From: an uncultured Ignavibacteria bacterium
GTDB taxonomy: Bacteria; Bacteroidota; Ignavibacteria; Tepidaquicellales; Tepidaquicellaceae
DNA length: 64,000 nt
Assembly (NCBI GenBank): GCA_937974175.1
Contig: CALJIG010000026.1
Coordinates: 35,902 to 99,901 of the forward strand
Reading direction: 5' to 3'
The notes under the pieces were generated by a model. That model searched no databases and was not told where the DNA came from. It worked only from the letters and a program-made list of their open reading frames with translations. Positions 39,918-47,706 of this stretch are shown here, in pieces (the first letter of the stretch is position 1; each line of letters begins with the position of its first letter). The position numbers and the translations under genes were made by a program.

Positions 39918-42257
39918 TTATTTTATTAACATCATTTGCTTTGTCTGCTTAAATGTGCCTGAGTTCAAAACATAAAAATACATGCCGCTTGAAAGTCCTG
40001 CAGTCTGGAATGTATATTTATAAACTCCCTGATTTAAGTTTTGTGAAACTAATGTCGATACTTCTCTTCCGAGCATATCGTATACTTTTAATGAAACAAA
40101 TTCCTGTTTCGGAATACCGAATTCAATTGTTGTTGTAGGATTGAAAGGATTCGGATAGTTTTGCTTCATAAAATAATTTTCCGTTACAGAGTTTTCAATA
40201 TGGCTTATTCCTATCGTACCGCCGGCATCGGTATATCTTTTTACAAAGTCCTGATAGTATTGATTTGCCATTAAAGAATCATAAATTATCATTACGTTTT
40301 CATCATTATCGAATGTTGCATTATTAGAATAATTAAATGAACCGGTCTGAACTATCGGATTGCTTGTCATCAAATCAGCATCAATAAGCATATACTTGCT
40401 GTGCAATAACCCTGTTTGATTTTCGAGATAAACCGGAGCTGCAGGATTCCATGGTGTCTGTCCACCCAGCCCTTTCATTTCTTCATAAACTCCGCCTGAA
40501 GCGCTTTGTGAAGCATCAAATACACCTCTTACCATTTTTCCGGGAGGTGTGTATTGCGATTTCATTTTATTAGATATATTGAACCGTGTGAAAGCATAGA
40601 TACAGAAACTGATTGACTTATTTGTATTATTGCCAATCATATTTTCAATCTGAGTTGAAACATTATCTGACGGCGAGAAATATATTTCGATTCTCTTACC
40701 GTTCACAAAAAATAAATGCGGAGTGTTATCAGTTTTCGCCGGACCGAATCTGGCTCTTACCGGATCATTGATATTTGTATGTGAACCCCACATTTCTTCA
40801 AACTCTCTTGTATATGCGCCGCAGATTGACTGATCCTGCATAAGGATTACATTCTGCGCATCAACATTAAACTGGTCATCGGTAATATTAGCTGAACCGC
40901 CCCATAGCCAGTCATCAGATGCTGATGTTGTATCTCTTGCATCAAATATCATAAATTTATCATGCATCAATGCGCTTGTACCTGTATTTCTTTTTTGTAC
41001 AGGTATACCTGCGTTTATTAAATCCTGCATCAATGCCTGGTTTGTTCTGCTATCGTAAACAATTCTTATCTTTACTAAGCGCACTGCAGCCTGAATGAGC
41101 GCATCTCTTATCTGTGTTAAATCATTAAATGAATATATAGCAAAATCAATTGAGTACTTTGCAGAGTCAATTCTTTGTTTAAGTCTTGTAACAAAATTTG
41201 TATTTCCGTTTGCATTATTTCCCGGTAGAGCATAAGTAATATCTACAGGTTTATTGAAATAAACTTCCCATTTACCTGTTGATGTCGGAGCTGACCCTGT
41301 TGAAAAGTAATTTCCGGGGCTCATGCTGGTTCCGCTTCCATTTGTTGAGGAAGCTTTCATGTAATAAATTTTTCCGGGGCGTAAATTATTTATAGTAAGT
41401 ACATGGCTTGTTGTTTGCGCTTCATTGAAAACTGAATCTCTGAAAACAGCCGGCTGATAATTTGAATCACTTCGCATGTAATAAATTTTCGAATTCGATG
41501 CGTTCTGTGTAGTCCATGAAATGGTTACGCTGTTTGCGCTGATAGAAGTTTCCATAGGCGGATTCAAAATATTCGGTCCGGCGCCTAAAATCAAATCGGA
41601 TGTAAATCTTGGCAGCATCTGATATCCGCCCTGATAAGGCGCGCCGGATTTAAACTGGCTGCCTGCTCCGATTATAGAAAATGTTCCTGTAGGAACAGAT
41701 GTACCTATAAGGTTTGTATTATTATCTATTCTTAATATACCTGCATACGTTCCGGTAACATCTGTAAGCGGATAATTTGTATATGCCCATACGCCCGTTG
41801 CAGTTGTTGTAACATTGTTCACTCTGAACAATCTGCCTTCATAGGGTTCAACGCCTGTGTAATCCTGCGATGTAAGCTCCAGAAGATTTATTTCAATAGG
41901 AACAACAGTTTTATTTGAATCAATTTTAGTGAATGAACAACCTGTAGGTGTATAAGAGAGTTCGGTTAATCCGTTAAACTGAGTAAGCTTGGCAGTAACA
42001 ATAACACTGTCACCAATTTTAACGGCTGCTGAAAAATCATTATAAAATACTGCAACCCCTGCAGTATTATCCTGTATGTATGAAGGTCCGCCGAGCTCAT
42101 TTGCTACAGTTACGATACCTGTTACGGTTTTGTATGCGCCTGTATCAAGAGGAACTCCCTGTGAATTGTTCTGCCTGATTGTTATAATGGGAACGACCTG
42201 AGCCTGAACCGAAATATAACACATCAAAACAGCCAATGCGAATAGTAATTTTTTCAT
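39918..42257 (-). CDS. Secreted phospholipase-D-family protein with OB and Fn3 domains and T9SS tail
   Basis: A 779-aa exported protein. Signal peptide 1-20 is followed by a YhcR/OB-fold-like domain (about 40-225), one fibronectin type III domain (about 235-320) and two PLD half-sites: His432-x-Lys434-x4-Asp439 and His619-x-Lys621-x4-Asp626, each followed by a Gly-Ser-x-Asn motif. The T9SS type A domain lies at about 695-779. Both HKD motifs are complete, so it should be an active phosphodiesterase on phospholipid or nucleic acid. The OB-like domain favours a nuclease role, as in YhcR-type extracellular nucleases; that is inference. Confidence 0.9.
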   Translation of the reverse strand: MKKLLFALAVLMCYISVQAQVVPIITIRQNNSQGVPLDTGAYKTVTGIVTVANELGGPSYIQDNTAGVAVFYNDFSAAVKIGDSVIVTAKLTQFNGLTELSYTPTGCSFTKIDSNKTVVPIEINLLELTSQDYTGVEPYEGRLFRVNNVTTTATGVWAYTNYPLTDVTGTYAGILRIDNNTNLIGTSVPTGTFSIIGAGSQFKSGAPYQGGYQMLPRFTSDLILGAGPNILNPPMETSISANSVTISWTTQNASNSKIYYMRSDSNYQPAVFRDSVFNEAQTTSHVLTINNLRPGKIYYMKASSTNGSGTSMSPGNYFSTGSAPTSTGKWEVYFNKPVDITYALPGNNANGNTNFVTRLKQRIDSAKYSIDFAIYSFNDLTQIRDALIQAAVRLVKIRIVYDSRTNQALMQDLINAGIPVQKRNTGTSALMHDKFMIFDARDTTSASDDWLWGGSANITDDQFNVDAQNVILMQDQSICGAYTREFEEMWGSHTNINDPVRARFGPAKTDNTPHLFFVNGKRIEIYFSPSDNVSTQIENMIGNNTNKSISFCIYAFTRFNISNKMKSQYTPPGKMVRGVFDASQSASGGVYEEMKGLGGQTPWNPAAPVYLENQTGLLHSKYMLIDADLMTSNPIVQTGSFNYSNNATFDNDENVMIIYDSLMANQYYQDFVKRYTDAGGTIGISHIENSVTENYFMKQNYPNPFNPTTTIEFGIPKQEFVSLKVYDMLGREVSTLVSQNLNQGVYKYTFQTAGLSSGMYFYVLNSGTFKQTKQMMLIK

Positions 42258-42299
42258 TTTCTAGTTTTTATTTTACTTACAGCTATTATTAAAAATTGA

Positions 42300-44081
42300 T
42301 TAAAGTTTAGACTGATACTTATTCAGAACTGAATTTATCAAAGCTCCGTTTGGTTCAATAGCTTTCTGCCTGTTTACTTCTTTTTTAAATTCTTCTAAAT
42401 TATTTTTAAAACCTTTATCAACACTCTGAGGCTGATAGACAATATTGAATGGGGTGAGGAATTTATATTCGTATTTATCGACTACTTCTTTGAATTTAGG
42501 AATATTTCTTACAAATAAAAATGATTTATCATCCCAGAAGACAAGCTTCCATTCATCGCTTTTTTGCGAGAGATAAGAAATAATTGTCTGCTGCATTTCC
42601 TGCGGTGCGCGGACTAAATCGGGCGCAAGATACATCACATAATCGATATTGTAATCGTTCAGTTTTTTTTCAAAGCCCGGACGCTTACTCATTATACTAT
42701 TATACTCGGTGAAGATGTTATCGTTAAGGTTTCGGCTGTCGATAAAGTTTTTTGCATTGGGGAAATTCCATACAAGATATCCGCCTGTACCGAAGTGATT
42801 AAACGGCTTCTCCCCTATTTCAGTGATTTTATTTTCTTTCATAAAATCAAACATCTGAGTTGGTATAAAGTCAGAGTTAATTCCGAAGCCTGAAATTCTG
42901 TAATACTGAAGAGTATCCAGATACAGTTTATTGTTAGGAAGATTGAACGAAAAATAAATCAATATCAGTGCTATTACAACTTTAAGCGCAGGTTTATCAT
43001 TAATGAAACTTGAAATATTTTTATTTCTTAAATTCATTAAGATATAACTTAACGCAACAATCAAAAATATTGCAATGATAATAATGTAGTCGACAGTAAA
43101 ACGTACTGCTCTTACCGAGTAAACCATAAAGCCGAGATATATCAAACCGAAGAAAAGATCTTTTTTCTTAAATGCATAATAAAGAACAAGAACACCTGCA
43201 AATAAAAAGAGCTTATAAATATTGCCGACAAATCCGCCGCCGAACTGCGAATCGAACGGTGAGCGCCATTCATTAATTGTTTCAAGCAGCTTCATCTTTG
43301 TATGCGAATAAGCATAAATATAAGTAGCAATTCCGTTAGGATTTATCAGCATAACAAGCAACGAAACAACAAAAATTATCGCTAGCAGCGTTATTTGTTT
43401 TTTATCTAACGCAGGGACTTCTTTACTTGAATAAGAAGACGGCTTAAAATATGTGATTACTTCAGATACAACATAAATCCCGAATAAAAATATTCCGGCA
43501 AGAATTCCCATGTGCATATTTGCCCATAGCAGAAAAATAACGGGAATAAAATACAGATATGTATTTTTTCTGTTAAAATATCTGAATGAAATTATTAAAT
43601 ATAAAAGGAGGACAAAAAATAAAAGCGAAATAATATGCGGACGTGGCGTAAGCCTGTCGATAATTCCGAATGCAATTATCAGAAACATAAAAACACTCAG
43701 TGTAGTGCTTACTTTAAATTTCCTTAGTATTAAATAGTATATAAAAAATATTGAAAGAAAAATTATAGTGCGGAAAACGGATAAGCCTTCATATCCGAAT
43801 GCCTTGTATATATTGTAGGTGACAACATCCCATCCCCACTCAAACGGCATCCATTCCTGCCCCTGAGTTACATATCCGAAGATATCCGTAGAAGGAACGT
43901 GTCCTGTTTCCATTACGTATTTGCCTGTGGCTAAGTGCCAGAACACATCATCATCGCCGGAGATTTTAAACGTAGTGAATAAAATAATAAAAATTGCAAA
44001 GGCAGCCAGCAATGCATAATCGAAAAGAGGATTTGCTTTATAAGTAACAGCAGCAGTATTTTTTTCTTTTTGTTTAGCCAT
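42300..44081 (-). CDS. Multi-pass membrane protein, GT-C glycosyltransferase-like
   Basis: A 593-aa inner-membrane protein with about 10-11 helices in residues 20-385 and a soluble C-terminal part of ~200 residues. The first loop after helix 1 carries Gly-Asp-Asp-Asp-Val-Phe-Trp-His-Leu-Ala-Thr-Gly, an acidic motif placed where GT-C enzymes keep their metal or base site. The C-terminal region has Phe-Gly-Thr-Gly-Gly-Tyr-Leu-Val-Trp and Phe-Ile-Asp-Ser-Arg. The family may transfer sugars from a lipid carrier to protein or polysaccharide at the cell surface. I do not recognise a named family, so function is tentative. Confidence 0.65.
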   Translation of the reverse strand: MAKQKEKNTAAVTYKANPLFDYALLAAFAIFIILFTTFKISGDDDVFWHLATGKYVMETGHVPSTDIFGYVTQGQEWMPFEWGWDVVTYNIYKAFGYEGLSVFRTIIFLSIFFIYYLILRKFKVSTTLSVFMFLIIAFGIIDRLTPRPHIISLLFFVLLLYLIISFRYFNRKNTYLYFIPVIFLLWANMHMGILAGIFLFGIYVVSEVITYFKPSSYSSKEVPALDKKQITLLAIIFVVSLLVMLINPNGIATYIYAYSHTKMKLLETINEWRSPFDSQFGGGFVGNIYKLFLFAGVLVLYYAFKKKDLFFGLIYLGFMVYSVRAVRFTVDYIIIIAIFLIVALSYILMNLRNKNISSFINDKPALKVVIALILIYFSFNLPNNKLYLDTLQYYRISGFGINSDFIPTQMFDFMKENKITEIGEKPFNHFGTGGYLVWNFPNAKNFIDSRNLNDNIFTEYNSIMSKRPGFEKKLNDYNIDYVMYLAPDLVRAPQEMQQTIISYLSQKSDEWKLVFWDDKSFLFVRNIPKFKEVVDKYEYKFLTPFNIVYQPQSVDKGFKNNLEEFKKEVNRQKAIEPNGALINSVLNKYQSKL

Positions 44082-44096
44082 TTATATTCACGTATA

Positions 44097-44131
44097 AAAA
44101 AAAATCCGTCCTGCATCAAGCGGGACGGATT
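44097..44131 (-). terminator. Rho-independent terminator of the NHL-lipoprotein transcript
   Basis: On the minus strand AATCCGTCCCGC and GCAGGACGGATT form a stem (with one G-U pair) around TTGAT, followed by eight T. Confidence 0.85.
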
Positions 44132-44154
44132 AAATTATGAATTAAAAATTTTAA

Positions 44155-45240
44155 TTATTGAAGGTCAGTAGAAAGTTTAAATCTTACTATTCTGTTATTT
44201 CCTGTATCGGCTATATAGAGCACTCTGTTAAAGAATGCTACGCCTTTAGGAGCTTTAAGCTTATTATCGCCTGTTCCCTGCCCGCCGAAAGATTCTTTCA
44301 GAAGCTTTCCCTGAGAGTTAAATTTATACAATGAATCTTTTCCTGCATCAACGATGAATATATTTCTGTTCGGGTCAGTAGTTACATCTTCAGGAAGACC
44401 GAATTCAAGTTTTAATATATCAGTATTTCCTTCCGGTAAATATCTTGGATTGAATGCGCCGTTTACATTATCATATTCAAACCATTCTGTTTTAAATCCG
44501 CTTGAAGCAGTATTTCTGGTTATTAAAAAATCAAAATTATTGTTGCCGGCAGCCCATACGCTTGAAACTCTGTCTATTGAGTAAACTCCGTTACCGGATA
44601 CCTGAAAACCTGTGTAAAGCTCAACCGTAACTGAATTTACACCCTTGCATTTGATTATAGCATTATCAGGGTCAAGATTGTTTGAATTTTCAGGACCTCT
44701 TCTTGATACTATAAATGAGTTATCAGGATATGTGCTTATTCCTGAAAATCTTCTTTTTCTGCTTGTAAGCGGAGTTGGATAATCGCTCGATAATAATCTA
44801 AGCAGCGATGCATTTGAAATGTTACCTCCGATAGAAACCAGTTTTATTCTGTAGATAACACTTAATGTATCACCTGTTGATGTTAAAACCGTATCGGCAA
44901 TAACTAATATATCGAAATTATTATCCTGAGCAAGCGCAACGGGATTTGCGACCGTAATACTTCCGATCTCAACCCCTGCTAAATCCATTTGTACAACTCT
45001 GTTATTCTTAGTATCTGCAACATAAATTAAAGGCTCCTTACCAAGCAAAATATCTTCCGGAGCATTAAAGCCTGTCCACACAGGTGTCTGCTGAACGTAC
45101 GAAGTATCCGATGAAGTTACAGGGTTTCCTGTATTAGTAAGCGGAAACTGACCAAGGTCAAGCTTCTCGCCGCAGCTCCAGAATACCAGCGAAGCAGTTA
45201 TTAAAATAAGTAAACTTAAGTATTTTGTTTTTATAGTCAT
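44155..45240 (-). CDS. NHL-repeat propeller lipoprotein
   Basis: A 361-aa protein with a lipobox ending Phe-Trp-Ser-Cys23, so it is probably lipidated. NHL-type repeats include Leu-Ile-Tyr-Val-Ala-Asp-Thr-Lys-Asn-Asn-Arg-Val-Val, Ile-Phe-Ile-Val-Asp-Ala-Gly-Lys-Asp and Leu-Tyr-Ile-Ala-Asp-Thr-Gly-Asn-Asn-Arg-Ile. A six-bladed propeller is likely, without catalytic residues. It sits downstream of the PorV gene and ahead of a clean terminator, so it is the end of the surface-protein operon. Confidence 0.82.
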   Translation of the reverse strand: MTIKTKYLSLLILITASLVFWSCGEKLDLGQFPLTNTGNPVTSSDTSYVQQTPVWTGFNAPEDILLGKEPLIYVADTKNNRVVQMDLAGVEIGSITVANPVALAQDNNFDILVIADTVLTSTGDTLSVIYRIKLVSIGGNISNASLLRLLSSDYPTPLTSRKRRFSGISTYPDNSFIVSRRGPENSNNLDPDNAIIKCKGVNSVTVELYTGFQVSGNGVYSIDRVSSVWAAGNNNFDFLITRNTASSGFKTEWFEYDNVNGAFNPRYLPEGNTDILKLEFGLPEDVTTDPNRNIFIVDAGKDSLYKFNSQGKLLKESFGGQGTGDNKLKAPKGVAFFNRVLYIADTGNNRIVRFKLSTDLQ

Positions 45241-45282
45241 TATAAGTATGAAATAAAATTATATTCTAATACATCTATTATA

Positions 45283-46266
45283 TTACTTTCTTGCAAACAT
45301 TACATTCAATGAAAGTCTTTGAGCAAAGCCAAGTTCTTTATAGTTAGAGAGCGCATAATCAAGATTCAACATTGCAAAAGTAAGCGGAAGTCTAAGCCCG
45401 GCGCCTGCTGAAAAATTTTCAGCATCTACATTTATTTTGTAGCCGCCTCTTAAAAATAAATATTCTTTGAAGGCATACTCAGCGCCGAAGTTCAGATACT
45501 CAGCGTTGTCGTTCGGACTGTTAAGCTGAACTGATGCCGTTAATCTGTTCTTTGCATCCTGAATAGGCTCTAAAGCAAAACCAATTTTGAAAATTGTCGG
45601 AGGAGGAAATGCCTGAAATGTACTCTGCTCTCTGTCACCGATAAGCTTAACATTTCCTGAAGGGGAAACCTGTCCGCCGAAGTTTGAAATTACAACTGAA
45701 AATCTTGAGCTGCCAAGTCCTGTTCTGTAATATGTGCCAAGGTCGCCAAGAACACTTTTCATTTTGACTTCACCCAGCTGCTCTTCAACATATTTTACAG
45801 TTGCGCCGAATGAGAACTGCTCAGTCATTTGTCTTGCGAATGAAAGACCAATAGCTAAATCAGAGAATCTGAAATAAGAGCCAGTACCGCCCGGCTGCAA
45901 TTCAGTCGTAACCTGCATATCGTCGGTTCTGAGAGATGTAACGCTCAAGCCTACTGCATTGTTTCCGCCAAAGTGATAAACACCGCCGGCATATTCTAAT
46001 CTGGTATCAACAAACCACTGCGTATGTGATGCAGTGAACCCGTTTTCTTTGAATAGAACTAATCCTGCCGGATTATAATACAAAGATGAGATATCGTCAG
46101 ATACAGCTACGAAACTTTCACCCATTCCCGCGCTTCTTGCTCCGTTACCTATCTTAAGAAACTGCAATGAAGCTGTTCCTGTTCTTTGTCCGCCCAAGTT
46201 TGGCAGAAGCTGTGAGTACGAAGTGGAGAAAATAAGAAGAAAAACTAATGTATAAAATACTTTCAT
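45283..46266 (-). CDS. PorV/PorQ-family outer-membrane protein
   Basis: A 327-aa barrel protein with signal peptide 1-18 (ends Ser-Tyr-Ser-Gln). It has the family-typical Phe-Leu-Lys-Ile-Gly-x-Gly-Ala-Arg-Ser-Ala-Gly-Met-Gly-Glu and Ser-Ser-Leu-Tyr-Tyr-Asn-Pro-Ala-Gly-Leu, then amphipathic strands. PorV is the T9SS shuttle that accepts CTD cargo after translocation; PorQ-like members act in surface attachment. The window encodes nine CTD cargo proteins, but no other T9SS core component. It may be a paralogue dedicated to neighbouring cargo rather than the main PorV. Confidence 0.88.
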   Translation of the reverse strand: MKVFYTLVFLLIFSTSYSQLLPNLGGQRTGTASLQFLKIGNGARSAGMGESFVAVSDDISSLYYNPAGLVLFKENGFTASHTQWFVDTRLEYAGGVYHFGGNNAVGLSVTSLRTDDMQVTTELQPGGTGSYFRFSDLAIGLSFARQMTEQFSFGATVKYVEEQLGEVKMKSVLGDLGTYYRTGLGSSRFSVVISNFGGQVSPSGNVKLIGDREQSTFQAFPPPTIFKIGFALEPIQDAKNRLTASVQLNSPNDNAEYLNFGAEYAFKEYLFLRGGYKINVDAENFSAGAGLRLPLTFAMLNLDYALSNYKELGFAQRLSLNVMFARK

Positions 46267-46307
46267 TAAATTATTTTTTATTCTATCAGACTAATAAGCT
46301 GAATATT

Positions 46308-47015
46308 TTATTCGTAAAATGTTACTTCACCTGTTTCAAGATCGTACATAGCACCTATGAGAATTACTGTTCCGTTATCAATTAAATCTTTTAATATGGG
46401 GCTGTTCTTTTTAATATCTTGCATCGTTAATAAAACATTTTCCCTGGATACTTTTTCTACAAACTCATGATTTTTTGAAGTTCTATTGCCTGAATCTGGT
46501 ACTGCATCCACTGCAGGTTTTATCTTTGACAATAGAGTTGTAAGATTTCCTAAGTGAACATCATCACAAGCTCCTTTAATTGCGCCGCAGTTTGTATGAC
46601 CTATTACAACAATTAATTTTGACCCGTTAACTTTGCAGGCGAATTCCATGCTTCCTAATATATCATCGTTTGATATATTTCCGGCAACTCTTGCATTAAA
46701 AATGTCACCTATACCCTGATCAAAGATAATTTCAGCGGGGCTTCTTGAATCAACGCAGCCCAGTACAATTGCAAAAGGATACTGACCTTTGGCAGTTTCT
46801 GCTGCCTGCCGGCTGTAATCTCTTTTAAGTAAGGTATTACTTGTAAATCTTTTATTACCGTCCTTGAGCATTTGCAATGCATCCTGCGGAGTCATTTTAC
46901 TACTTGTCTCCTTGGTTTGCGTTAAATATTGTAAAGAACTGTCACTCTGGCAATAAGAATTTAAAGCTATACTCAGAAAAAGAACGACTAATATCTTTAA
47001 ATTTCTTTGTTTCAT
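46308..47015 (-). CDS. Beta-class carbonic anhydrase, exported
   Basis: A 235-aa zinc enzyme interconverting CO2 and bicarbonate. Zn ligands Cys87 and His140, Cys143 are visible, with the Asp89-Arg91 dyad (Cys-Val-Asp-Ser-Arg) and Gly-His-Thr-Asn-Cys-Gly-Ala. The N-terminus (about 5-22) is a signal peptide ending near Tyr-Cys-Gln, so the enzyme should be periplasmic. The start is ATG. It lies 9 bases after the stop of a second, unexported beta-CA, about 70% similar by eye: a tandem duplication with split location. Confidence 0.92.
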   Translation of the reverse strand: MKQRNLKILVVLFLSIALNSYCQSDSSLQYLTQTKETSSKMTPQDALQMLKDGNKRFTSNTLLKRDYSRQAAETAKGQYPFAIVLGCVDSRSPAEIIFDQGIGDIFNARVAGNISNDDILGSMEFACKVNGSKLIVVIGHTNCGAIKGACDDVHLGNLTTLLSKIKPAVDAVPDSGNRTSKNHEFVEKVSRENVLLTMQDIKKNSPILKDLIDNGTVILIGAMYDLETGEVTFYE

Positions 47016-47024
47016 TTTGGGGTT

Positions 47025-47624
47025 TTATTCGTAAAATGTTACTTTACCTGTTGCCACGTCATACATTGAGCCTACTAACATAATTTCACCGTTATCCAAC
47101 ATCTCTTTCAGAATCGGACTATTCTGCCTTATATATTTAAGCGCCAGCATTACATTTTCTTTTGACACTTTTTCTACGAAGTCGTCGTTATCTGAATTTC
47201 TTTTTCCTTCTTCAACCGGAACTGCATTTACTGCCGGCATTATTTTCTTTAAGAGGTCAGTCAAATTTCCAAGTTTTACATCATCACATGCGCCCTTTAT
47301 TGCGCCGCAGTTAGTATGACCCATAACAAGTATGAGTTTTGAACCTGTTACTTTGCAGGCAAATTCCATAGAGCCAAGAACATCTTCATCTACTATGTTG
47401 CCCGCTATTCTTACGTTAAATATATCCCCTATTCCAACATCAAAAATAATTTCCGAAGGAGAGCGGGAATCCATACAACTCAGAATAATTGCAAAGGGAT
47501 ATTGACCTTTTGAAGTTTCCTGAACCTGAGCCTGGTAATCTTTATGCGTGCTTTTACCTTCAACAAACCTTACGTTGCCTTCTTTCAATTTTTGCAAAGC
47601 TACTTGCGGAGATTTGTATGGCAA
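47025..47624 (-). CDS. Beta-class carbonic anhydrase, cytoplasmic
   Basis: A 199-aa paralogue of the enzyme at 46308, with ligands Cys50, His103 and Cys106 and Asp52-Arg54. It has no signal peptide. A stop codon lies just upstream of the TTG start in the same frame, so no signal sequence was lost upstream in this frame. The TTG start is the only early option. Likely role: bicarbonate supply in the cytoplasm, while its sister works in the periplasm. Confidence 0.9.
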   Translation of the reverse strand: MPYKSPQVALQKLKEGNVRFVEGKSTHKDYQAQVQETSKGQYPFAIILSCMDSRSPSEIIFDVGIGDIFNVRIAGNIVDEDVLGSMEFACKVTGSKLILVMGHTNCGAIKGACDDVKLGNLTDLLKKIMPAVNAVPVEEGKRNSDNDDFVEKVSKENVMLALKYIRQNSPILKEMLDNGEIMLVGSMYDVATGKVTFYE

Positions 47625-47706
47625 TGTTTTTTAATTAAGTTAACAGAGAATTAAAAGTATCCGCTAAAGGGAATTTTAAAATAAAGAACGTTAAGAAATT
47701 TTAAAA

